Assembly (NCBI RefSeq): GCF_008831285.2
Contig: NC_045139.1
Location: 30,973,706-31,037,705, forward strand
Source: Nymphaea colorata
Lineage: Eukaryota > Streptophyta > Magnoliopsida > Nymphaeales > Nymphaeaceae
Direction of reading: 5' to 3'
DNA length: 64,000 nucleotides
Positions 38,701 to 50,700 of the stretch are shown piece after piece. The position numbers and the translations under genes are program-made. A model generated the notes under the pieces. That model saw only the letters and a list, made by a program, of their open reading frames with translations, was not told where the DNA came from and did not search any database. Positions within the stretch are counted from its first letter, which is position 1, and the number at the start of each line of letters is the position of its first letter.

Positions 38701-41700
38701 AAAGTACGGCTATATTTCTTTTTTAGGATGAATATATTTCTTTAAGTTATTTTATATGGATGTTAAGAAAGGAATGGGGAATCAGATTTTTCAAAGGAAA
38801 TATGAGAAATGGTTAAGCATTAAATTGAAAACTGGAATATTTCCAAAAAATGCTTTACTTTTGGAGGAGGAACAAGAGCACGCTTATCTTTGAATATTTC
38901 ACAGTTGTATTAAGGTATACATTACACCTCAGGCTAAAAGAAATTTTTTTAACCTGTGGTTCTTGAATTTTATAGAGCTATTTAGTATTTAGTGCACCAC
39001 TCAGCCAATTTAAAAGAGGGACGGGAGGACGCATAGAAAATTAGTAAGTAAAATGTTCCCTTGCAGAGACTAAACGCAAAAGCTTCGTCTTCAAGAGAAA
39101 ATAAGAGCCATTAAACAAGGTTATGGAGGTGTTGTGACGTACACGCTATATTACTATGGATGCAGTAAGCTAGCCTAACCTAGAATAAAGGCAGCATGTA
39201 CATTTGGATTTTTTTCATTTTATCTAAGATAAAACCAGATAAGAGATGAACTGTTCTATCAATGCCGGAGTTCATTGTTCCTCAAGTGCCTATGTAAGGG
39301 GAAGTCCACACAAGTGACTGCCTTAGGTGTTGTTTCTTGCTTTCACACAGTTTTCTACTTGGACCATTTTTAATAAATGCATCTCATGAAAATGATCGAA
39401 AGTTCTTTAGAGATCCCAGAAAAATCCGAGAAACACATATTCTTAAACCATTAGATTCATGAAAAGCTGGTGCAATATGGTAGGACATATTTGCAAAGCA
39501 GATTTTCATGGCAAAGGATCTTTATCACATTGATGCTTTTGTCTGTTTTTTAGATATCAGTTTTGGCTTCCTTGTTGCGGTTATGCTGCTTGCCTGCAGG
39601 ACATGTAATTTAATTTTTGCAGTTCCTCCGATCTTCAGGAGTCCTGGTGATATACTGAACATTAGCATCCCAACTTTTGAAGCACTTGCTCAATTTGGTA
39701 CTGCTACAATTATTTCTAAGAATACTGGGACCTTGGAAGCATCTTACAGTTTAGTGGTACGTCATCTAGTTTGATCAAAACTTAAGGAACAGTTGTATAT
39801 AGGCTTCTTTTGTATTGACTTATCTTAGTACGTGTTAGAATATGTTGTTGTGGGAATCGGGTCCATATCTGGACCCGGTTCTATGGGGTGCGGGTACCGA
39901 GGTGGGCTCGGTACCCTAGGCGGCTTCTCCTCTCTCCCTCTTTATATTGTCACTTATGTATAAGTGTTGAATTAAGTGAAATAGATTTCTCTCTCTCCTA
40001 GGGTTGCGTGTGTGCACCTAGGTAGAGCTTCCCGTGGTTTTTTTCCCTCGTCAGAGGTTTTTCCACGTACATCGTGTGTTCTTTCTCTTCTTCCTCTACG
40101 TGGTTCGTGTTTCTACATGGTATCAGAGCCATCGAAGTTGGAGAAGAGTTTTGTTTCCCGAGGATCGTTAGACGTGGAAGTTTTTCGTCGCCCGACGCCG
40201 TTGAAGTTCCGGCGCCGCTGCTGCCCTTGTGACGTCGCCCTGCTCTGCCGCCGCCGTCCTCCGTTCCGCCGCTGGTTGCGCCTCCGCAGTCCTCCATTCG
40301 GCCCGTTCTAGGTTTCTGCCACCGTGGGTGGCCTCTGTTTTGCGCCGTCGCCTGCCTTCCGTCACCGCTGCCTCATTCCCGCCGCCGTCACCTCTCCGTT
40401 TCTGTGCCTCTTGTTGCTGTGTGCTTGTTTGTGATGGAAGAAGCGATGGAGACTCAAAAAGATGCCGTTCTTGATGCGGGCAGCGCCTCCAAGACTGAGA
40501 ACGTGCCGATCCAGGTTACCTCCATCTGTCTGACCAAGGACAATTACCTATCTTGGTCTGCCGCTCTCGAGATTGGGATTACTAGCCGTGGGCGTCTCTC
40601 TTACATCACTGGCGACAAACCTGCGCCCATCAAATCTGATCCTCAATGGGCGACGTGGGCGTTGGAGGACAGCCAGGTGAAGGTGTGGATTATCAGCTCC
40701 GTGTCCTCCGATATCCAGCCCCTCATTCTGCGGAAGCCGACCTCTTTCGATATGTGGACTGTGCTTGCAAAGATGTATGGTCGCAAGAAGAGACATCTGC
40801 GCACCTATCAGATTAAACGCAGTATTTACTCCCTGACACAGGTTGATTTGTCTGTTGCTGCCTTCTATGCTGCCCTGAAGACCAAATGGGAGGAGCTAGA
40901 TTATCATGTGACTGATGAGTGGAAGTGCGGTTCAGATCATTCCCTCTACTGGGAAAAGGAATGGATGGACCGTACGTTTCTGTTTCTGGGAGGCCTGCGG
41001 GATGAATTTGAGTCTATTCGTAGCCAGATTCTTAATGGTGATGAGATTCCGGGGATAGAGGAAGTATATGCTCGTGTTGAGTCTGAAGAACAACGTCGCC
41101 AGGTGATGCATCTTGACACCGGTCATGGCCCTTCTGCCTTTGTCAGCCGTGCCTCAGGGACTGGGCAGCGTCCTGCCCGGCATTGCACTCATGCAACAAG
41201 TTGGGGCATTCGGTGGATTTCTGTTGGGATCTTCATCCCGAGAAGAGACTGGTCAGAGGTCGTCCTCCCTCTGGCAAGCGTAGCCCTTCTGTGTCTGATT
41301 CCAGTCAGAGCAATCCTTCTAGTGGTGCAAAGTCCAAGCTGTCCCCTGATCAACTCAAGGAGCTACAGGCGTACATCAGCCGCCTATCTACTACCCCTGA
41401 GGAGTCCTCCACGTCTGAAGGGGCTCAGCTAGCCCAAGCCCTCGTTGCCTCGACTGATCAAGGTAACCCTTCTCTTGGTGATTGGATTGTTGATAGTGGA
41501 GCCACTCACTACATGACAGGGGACTATAAACTCTTTCAAGAATATCAACTTTCCTCTGGCAAGCAACGCGTGTCTATGGCAGACGGGTCTTCTATCTCTG
41601 TGGCTGGGAAAGGGAGCTTGTCCCTATTGAACAAATACCATCTCCACAATGCCCTGCATGTTCCAAATATTCCTGTGAACTTACTCTCTGTCAGCAGTAT

Positions 41701-44700
41701 TACTAAAGAATTAAACTGTAATCTGATTTTTTCTGCTAATCACTGTTCCCTGCAGGACTTGGTGACGGGGAAGAAGATTGTGATTGGTTCGGTTACTGAT
41801 GGGCTCTACAGGCTGCCGGTAAAAGTTGCTTCAGCATTGATTTCTGCCACGAGTGGTCACTTGTCTGGTGTGAACGATAGATCTACTGTTCTGCGATGGC
41901 ACGAGCGTCTTGGACATCTCCCCTTTCCGTTAATAAAGAAGTTGTTTCCTCATTTGTTTGCTTCTGTCTCCATTGACTCCTTCGCTTGTGAAGTGTGTCA
42001 ATTGGCTAAACATGTCAGGGCTTCGTACCCTATTTCATTGAATAAAACCACTCATCCGTTTGCCTTAGTTCATTCCGATGTTTGGGGTCTTTCTGGAGTA
42101 CCCACGTGTGGTGGTTGTCACTATTTTTTGACGCTTATTGATGATTACTCTAGATGTACGTTCGTGTACTTGTTGCGAGAACGTAGTGAGGTTCCAGCAG
42201 TTGTGAAAAACTTTGTTGCCTTTGTTGAGACTCAATTCCATACAACTGTTCAAGCTTTCCGTACGGATAATGCAAGGGAATATTTCTCCCAATCTCTTGA
42301 TGATTTCTTGAAAGGCAAGGGTATTGTTCATGAAACCTCTTGTAGTTATACCCCTCCTCAAAATGGTATAGCTGAACGAAAAAATCGTCATCTTTTGAAT
42401 GTTACCCGGGCCATTATGTTCCAACGTCATGTCCCTAAGCGGTATTGGGGTGATGCACTTCTCACTAGTGCACATCTCATTAACCGTATGCCTACTAGGG
42501 TGTTGGATGGTCAGTCTCCTTATTCTACCCTGTGGCCTACTCAGAATCCGTGGCCTCTTACTCCTCGTGTCTTTGGGTGCAGTTGTTTTGTGCATAATCA
42601 TAGCCCTACTCTCAAAAAACTCGATCCCCGGTCTATTAAAGGAGTTTTCTTGGGGTACTCTTCCACTCAGAAGGGGTACAAATGTGTGGATCCCATTACT
42701 TCCAAAGTGTATGTTTCGAGGGATGTCACATTTCATGAACATGAGTCGTATTTTCCGGTGAATCCTCTTCAGGGGGAGTGTCTTGGGAACAAAGGGGAAG
42801 AGTATTCTTCTAATCAGCTGATTCAGTTTATGGAGTTTTTGGATTACAAGGTTAGTCCCAGTGTGATTGACACGGTCACGGTCAGTAATGAGAAGGGCAG
42901 TCATATGGAAGGGGTCACGGTGGATGCTCAGCCCACTGTTGCCCGGGATCACTTGTTTGGCCAGGTTTATGTCAGAAAGGAGAAAGCTACAGTGGAAGAT
43001 GTTGGTGATGAGGATAGAACCAATCCCAATCCTGTGATCTCCCCGGATGACCCAAGTCCATCGAATGAAGAGCTCCCCATTGCTTTACGCAAAGGCACCA
43101 GGTCATGTACTTCTCACCCTATTCAAAGATTTGTTTCTTATGCTAAGCTCAGTAAAAATTACAAGTGTTTTATCACAACCTTATCCAAAGTTGTTATTCC
43201 CAGGTCGGTGGATGATGCTAAGGATGATCCCAAGTGGTTACATGCTATGACGGAGGAGATGGGTGCGTTAGCTAAGAACAAAACATGGGAAGTTGTTGAT
43301 ATCCCTAAAGGGACACACTTAGTTGGCTCTAAGTGGGTTTACAACGTGAAGTACAAACCTGATGACACTGTAGATCGATATAAAGCTCGTCTGGTTGCAA
43401 AGGGGTTCAGCCAGAAGTATGGGATCGACTATCTTGAGACCTTTGCCCCTGTTGCAAAGTTGAAGACCGTGAGGGTTATTCTTGCTCTTGCTGTGCACAG
43501 GAAGTGGCGCATGGACCAGCTTGATGTTAAAAATGCGTTCTTGAACGGCCATCTGGAGGAAAAAGTCTATATGAGCATGCCTCCCGGGTATGTTCAAGAG
43601 GGAAAATGTTGTTACCTCAAGAAAGCTTTGTATGGCCTGAAGCAGTCGCCTAGAGCTTGGTTTGAGAGACTAAGGATCGTTATGAAGTCTACTGGGTACA
43701 AGCAAGGAAATGGAGATCATACCATATTCATAAAGCAGAGAGATGGTCTGGTGAGTCTTCTCCTTGTCTACGTTGATGATATGATTGTCACTGGCAGTGA
43801 TGAAGAAGAAAACAGAAAGATGAAGGAGAGATTAGCTAAACAATTCGACCTCAAGGATCTGGGTAAGCTGAGATACTTTCTGGGGATAGAGATTGCTCGA
43901 TCAGAGACAGGGCTGGTTATGAATCAAAGGAAGTACACTCTTGACTTACTAAAGGAGACAGGTAAACTTGGTTGTAGGCCCTATCTTACTCCTATGGAGT
44001 CGGGGACTAAGATAAGTATCAAGACGGGCACTATTCTGGATGAGGAAGGAAAAGGGCGATATCAGAGGCTAGTCGGTAAGCTTATCTATCTTACTCTAAC
44101 TCGCCCTGATATCACGTATGCGGTAAATGTGCTAAGTCAATTTATGCATGCTCCCACGGATTGTCACTGGAAGAGTGCAGAAAGAGTGTTGGGATATCTA
44201 AAGAATGACCCAGGAAAAGGACTATTGTATACTCGACAAGACAAACTTACTATTGAGGGCTACTCAGATGCAGATTGGGCAGGTTGCACTGACACAAGGA
44301 GGTCCACTACAGGGTATTGTATCTTTCTTGGAGGTAACCTAGTTGTTTGGAGAAGTAAGAGGCAAGAAGTATGTTCGAGGTCTAGTGCTGAGGCTGAGTA
44401 CAGGGCTGTTGCAATGGGGGTTACAGAGATGCTGTGGCTGAAGATTCTTTTGACTGATATTGGTGTAGAACTGGAAGATAAAATGAAGATGTACTGTGAC
44501 AACAAGTCTGCGATTAATCTTGCCAATAATCCAGTTCTACACGACAGGACCAAACATGTGGAGATTGACCGTCATTTTATCCGGGAACGCATTGACTCAA
44601 AGGAGCTGATTCTGCCATATATAAAGTCTGAAGATCAAGTTGCAGACGTCCTAACTAAAGGGCTTTGTACTTCTTCATTCGAAAAGAATGTTAGCAAGCT

Positions 44701-47700
44701 TGGCATGTTTGACATGTATGCCAAGTTTGAGGGGGAGTGTTAGAATATGTTGTTGTGGGAACCGGGTTCATATCTGGTCCTGGTTCTATGGGGCGCGGGT
44801 ACCGAGGTGAGCTCGGTACCCTAGGCGGCTTCTCCTCTCTCCCTCTTTATATTGTCACTTATGTATAAGTGTTGAATTAAGTGAAATAGATTTCTCTCTC
44901 TCCTAGGGTTGCGTGTGTGCACCTAGGTAGAGCTTCCCGTGGTTTTTTTCCCTCGTCAGAGGTTTTTACACGTACATCGTGTGTTCTTTCTCTTCTTCCT
45001 CTACGTGGTTCGTGTTTCTACAGTATGCATGTGATCTGGTTGTATTTTTGCTTTTTGAATGAGTTTTAATTTTATTCTTGTAATTATGGTGCTATTTGGT
45101 TAATCACTAGGCAAACTTAGTGGGTAGACCTCATCAACAAACCTAGATGGGGCCTAGTTGCTCCCACTTGAAACAGAAAAGAAGAAAAAAAGAAAAAGGA
45201 AAGGGAGATTAGAATTCTGAAACTCTTGCGCGTCAATGAACACAATAAGGAAAAGAAAAAATAAAAGTCCAGAGTTAAGAACCTCGAAGAATTATGTTCT
45301 TTTGCTTGACCTATCTAGGTTTCCCATCCTAGGCACCTAGTTTCCACCTACCTGCCTAGGCAGATGACTAGGCCCAGTTTCACAGTTATAGCATCTATAT
45401 GTATTGAGTAAAAAATTTGAAATGATAATTATTATTTTTTTTTTTGGGGGGGGGGGGGTAGTCTTGTCCTTTTTCATTCACTCATATTGAACATGGGTTA
45501 TAAATTTTATACTTTTTAGATGTATTTAATGTTCAAATTTTAATTGCTTGGTTGATGACTTTGCATTTTCTCCTTATGTATGTAGAATTCTGCTTATTTT
45601 TTAGTGCAATTTCATAACTTGTTTATGATTTGTGTTCCAAAAATTTTGCCCCTTAGACTGTAGCAGGCAGTTCTACTTTGATACGTTTAAACTAGATATG
45701 GGCTTGTCCTGGTTCCAAGTTTTGGGGTTTTCTCACTCTGCTATTTGAAGTGCCATCTCTTTTCTGGTTAGATGAATATTTCCTGTTATTTCTTTATATT
45801 GAAATTCCATTGCCTCCTTGTAACTTCATTTTCTTGCTTGTCTACTCTATTTAACAGTGTTGTGATGCTCCTAAGACATTATAGGAACTAGCTTCTTGTT
45901 CTTCAAACACATTTTCAGGAGAAGCATGATTTCTGACTGCTGTCCACTGGTTCCTACTTTGATTCTCACTTCCTTCTTCGCATATGCTTTGTAGTCTTCC
46001 TACCATATTTTTATTTGTCATGTTGTTTCAGTATCTGTTTCCCTCAACCTTTCTGTCAGCTCAATATGTGAGTAGTAGGGAAGTTCATCAGGGTTGTACT
46101 GGTACGACTAACAAAGTTGCAATAGGAAATGTTTTTTTCTCGGAGGAGCTCTGTTGCACTGAACCACCCTGTGGGAGTTCATTAAATAGCATCCTTAGAT
46201 GAAGAAACTGGCGGCTCTTCCAAATACGCAGACTTGGTTGCTATTCTTGCTTAAGATGGCCAAGAGAATCTTGTCATATGGTTTTCACATGGTCATACTG
46301 TTTAGGATTTCCAGTTTTTGAAATTACGTTCATTCAATAGCATAAACTGAAATTTGGAAAGGAATGTAGCACAATGGGCAAAATATTTGCTGGAATCCTA
46401 GTGCTATTGATTGATCTTCACAATTACGGGGTTAAATGTTATCCAAGAGTAGAGGTCGAAGTAGAGAAGTCGAGAGGATATTCACATGATGTAAGCTTAG
46501 ATATTTTACACCGTGAAAACCAGGATGACCTATTTTTTGGAATTTTTCTTTTTAAAGTTTTACGAAGAATAATCTCCTTTAGTAGTCAAATGTATTCAAG
46601 ATATCCTTACTTTTTCTTTAGTGCAAGAATCTTTAGATTCTCTTAATGGTTTAAATTGTCTTCAGAAGGTCATTATTCGTGGGTAAAAGTAAAATATTTC
46701 CCTGATGATCTAAATGTCTTTTTTTCCCTTGTTGTCAGTTTGACTGCTCTGGAGGCATCAATAGAATGGAGGTACCTTTTTCTTGGATAATGTTTGTTAA
46801 ACATTTTCTGTAGCTATTGGAAGTAGTCTGTATTGGAAATGGCAAAACTTTGCTAATCCATGCTGCTTCTGTTTCATGTTGTCTTTTGAGTAGGCACCCA
46901 AGATAAATGGTCTTTTTACATGCATGACTGTGGCAGTTGCGTCTCTATCCTTACATCGCATGGATCCACACGTAAAAAATGAGATTAGGTACCCAAAAGG
47001 GTCTTGAAATGTGAGAACAGAAGATTACATTCGTCCAGTTAACTCGAGTTCAACATGCTATTGGCAACTTTTTAAGGTTTGTTAAGACAGTATCTGTACT
47101 AGACATATAATCCATGAAATGTGATAATAACTTAAACCTCAGATAAATCTTGAACTCAATCACTATCAGGAACATAGTCTCCCCATTTTCATTGCTTAAA
47201 AAAAGAAAACAAATAGTTCCTGTCCTCATTTTACAATGCATGGGAAAAGATACAGCATTGTTTAGGTGGTATTGCTGAAGAATTGTGGATTGTAAGGGGG
47301 AAAACGTTGTGAGCTACAAACCACTCGATGGTATTAATGCCGCTGAACCAAAAAGTGGGATACGTCGTGTGTTGTTTTCCTAACGAGGGCAAAACATCCT
47401 CACAAATTATCGTTCTCCAATCTCGAGTTTTTCTTGGTGAGACTTTTCTTAGGAAAATTTCCGTAATTCAAATAATTAAAAAATAAAATCTTAATATAAC
47501 AATTCATTTTCTAAACGTGCGATCAAATGTGAAAAAGATAAAAATATTTTTTTTCCCTCATGTTGACATTTTGCTTTTATCGCGATTGTTCCTTCTTTCA
47601 TTGTCCTTTATTTTCCATTGTTTGGCATTTTTTGAAAAAATGCGAATGTTCTCTGTTTGTGACACTAGAACAAAGCCATGAAAGTGAAGCCAGAGCAAAA

Positions 47701-50700
47701 ATGAATGGTTTATGTTTTCTTGTTTGCGGGGCAAGATCGATGGAAGAACCTCGTTGAAATGAGTGTTGTGTTCAATTGAAAGGATTGGTTTCTGTCATCC
47801 GTCTTTCCCGTTTGTCTCTTCTCTTAGTAAAGTAGGTTCAAGTCAACCATCGTGGCTTGCCACAAGCTACAGCCAGTTGCTTCCCCAGTGTCAGAAACCT
47901 TTTTTTTGCTGCATTTCTCTTTATTCGTTCTTATGTCTGATGCCTTGTGTTGATTTAGCCAAATTTTGTCATTATGACAGGAGCAAGTCTTCATAATGAG
48001 GCCTGGAGAAATTGCTGGCCGTACATTTGAGCTGAGACCAACCACTAACAAAGCCACAAAGTATGATTGCAAAGGTAGGTAGATACAAATGAAACTTAAA
48101 AGTGCAGTGGTAAATAGCATACAAGTGATATATACGATAGTTACAAATAACTGCTTGGAGTTTGAAAAAAATAAAAAAAATATGGTAAATTTTTAAAAAT
48201 TTTAACAAAAAACTAAAAATAAGAAAAAATAAAATAATGAGAAATTAATAACACAAACATCAAAAGATAAGTAGATTTGCAACACATAAAGAATAAAAAA
48301 TAAAAAAAACTGTTGGACATTAAAAAAACTGAAAAAAAACTTCGTTTTTAACATTTTTTTTTCAAAAAAATGCAATTTTTTGAAGTTTTAAATGACCAGT
48401 TAATTTATTGCGTTTTTTTTAGAAAAAAACGTGTTTTATGTTATATGATATAGACCAAATAGTAATATCTACGTGAAAGGTCGACGCTGCAAACATATTA
48501 TAAAAAAAAGCTAAGCATTTAATTTTTAACAAGGAAATCATTGAATTCAAGTGCAACGGCAAATATTATGTATTAACTATTAAATGAAGAACTACAGCAT
48601 CGCATAATGGACTAAGAAAGAGACGAAAATGTTGGAAGCATAAGTTCTGCATGAGAAACGCATTTCACTGGAAATATGTTATAAGCAAAATCAAGAAAGA
48701 AAAAACCATGACGTACGCACATTATAAAATCAAATTGTTTTTCTCTCTGAATGCGAACCTGAAGATGTAAATGTTAACTCCGACAGGAACATGAAAAGAT
48801 GAACATGAAAAAAGGGCTAACTAGAAGGAAAACGAGCACCCAAAAGAAAGAATAATTGGCAAAGCAATAAAGATCAATATTGAATTATTAGAGGTGGGAT
48901 TTCCATAGGAATAAGAACTTTATATTCTATTGACCATTTAAATTTCATGTGCAGTGCCCTTTGATATCGAATCGTCAGTGAAAATCTGTGAACAAACATT
49001 GCATGGATCATATTAGTCATAATGGAGATAGGGTTCACAAATGTAACACGGAAATGCTATTTAATCAGGTTCTCCATGCACATGAATCAAATGTTTAAGT
49101 GGAAACAAATCATCAACCATCTAATTAATGACAAAGGGGAGCATCTCTGTCTCTCTCTCTCTCCATATAAACATAGACACGGCCACTGTGATAAATAAAA
49201 GGACAAAACTAGGCTACCCACAACTAACATGATAGATTAAAGAAAAAACTAGGCTACCTTATATTAAGGTAAAATATTGAGTGTTATCAAGATAATGACC
49301 TGATATTTTGAAAAAGAAAAACATTTTCAAACTTTGAAGTCCAAGGATTCACATCTGTTCCTTCTTTTATATGTTTAAAAACTATTGGCTCTTCAGTACA
49401 AAATCCTATTAAAAATGTAACATGCATTCTTTCTTTATCCTGTGGAACTTCTGTTTAGATTTTAACTAATGCATCCTATAACTTTCAAGAAAACGCTTAA
49501 AGGAATTTCTGATAAACTCCTCATCAATAAATCAGCTTGACGGATATGTGTCTATAAGTTTACGAATAGTTTACCGTTATGGTCCACATGTCGGGATAGA
49601 ACCTTGCTTTTCGGGTGAAGTCCAGACAAACAAAAGGAGCAAAGTTATGGAAATTAAATGAGTTATGATAGAAAATGGTATTAACTACAAAATAGGAGTA
49701 AATTTCGCGTTAGAAGGACTACAAAATGCAAAAAAAAAAGCAGCGAATACACAACAGTGAAAGTATCTGTTACAGTACCTATATATTTTGACCAGAAATG
49801 GTTAATTGTTAACAACTTAAGCTACTTTCAAATACCAAAACAAATGCAAAATAAATAAGCCATCGTGTCTGTGCTCTTTGAACAGCTTTTTATGATTTTT
49901 TAGGCTCCATAGTCATGGTACGGTAAGATGAGTATTGTGTAATACGGAACAGTACATACAACACCGGTTGGAGTGTTTCATTTATTGCAAAGACACATAT
50001 TCATTAATAAAATATTGCAGTCTAAGTGACTTGCTTCTTGCAATTCATGTAAAAGGTTTATTTATTGGATTGGAATTGTTTATCTATGGTGCAGCTATTC
50101 TGAAGGACTGTGACTTTAAAGAAGTTGACAGGGCAGAATGCCAATTCACTACTATTGGGACAATTATCGACACTGGGACCCAGGTATTTCTTAAAGTACC
50201 GCATGGATTTAGCTCCTGCTTTTTGTGGACTTAAGTTTAGTTAATAGTTGGATTAACATGGTGGCTGCGTTAATATTCGACAAAGGGAAGCACCAGCCAT
50301 TTATATGTGTGATCTCATACACACACTGACACACACACACATACACATGAGTCTTTTCAATAACAATCCCTGTTTTGTTAGCCGTTCCCCAAGTTTTCCA
50401 TTGCCTTTTTAAGTTTTAAATCCTCTCTTTTGAACATTTAGACACATCCATCCAGACACATCCATCCTGCCATCCACCTCTGTCCAAATAATGTGAGGTT
50501 CCATGTAAATCAGAGCTAAAACAGACACCTCCCTCCCTCATACAGTCTTGAAGAAACAGACCAGACTTTGCACACTCGTGACATAAACATGCAATGTATT
50601 AAAGTATCAGAACGTACACAAAAAGGACACAAGCCACACACCTTACAAAGGACCACAGGCTACTTATGTATAAAGGGAATAAGCAAAACATAAAAAAAAG

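Larger units (their letters stand above)
39833..45022 (+). mobile_element. Full-length Ty1-copia LTR retrotransposon in HAP2 intron 12
   Basis: This 5,190-bp element is complete: two 285-bp LTRs beginning TGTTAG and ending CTACA, a primer-binding site, gag, a long pol frame and a polypurine tract. It is in the same orientation as HAP2. Candidate target-site duplications are GTACG (39828-39832) and GTATG (45023-45027). The one mismatch is a C-to-T change at a CpG, as expected from methylated-cytosine decay. The domain order (protease, integrase, reverse transcriptase, RNase H) is that of Ty1-copia. The LTRs differ at 7 of 285 sites by my count (2.5%), so the insertion is recent. A one-base frame break in the gag zinc knuckle suggests that this copy cannot make an intact Gag-Pol. 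Confidence 0.95.

Noticed and set aside
41193..41205. Programmed -1 frameshift between copia gag and pol
   Set aside because: No X XXY YYZ slippery site is present, and the break falls within a zinc-knuckle motif rather than between domains, so a deletion is more likely.
42065..42952. 295-codon open frame on the minus strand inside the copia element
   Set aside because: It is the reverse of the integrase coding frame; the plus strand has all the copia motifs. A shadow ORF.
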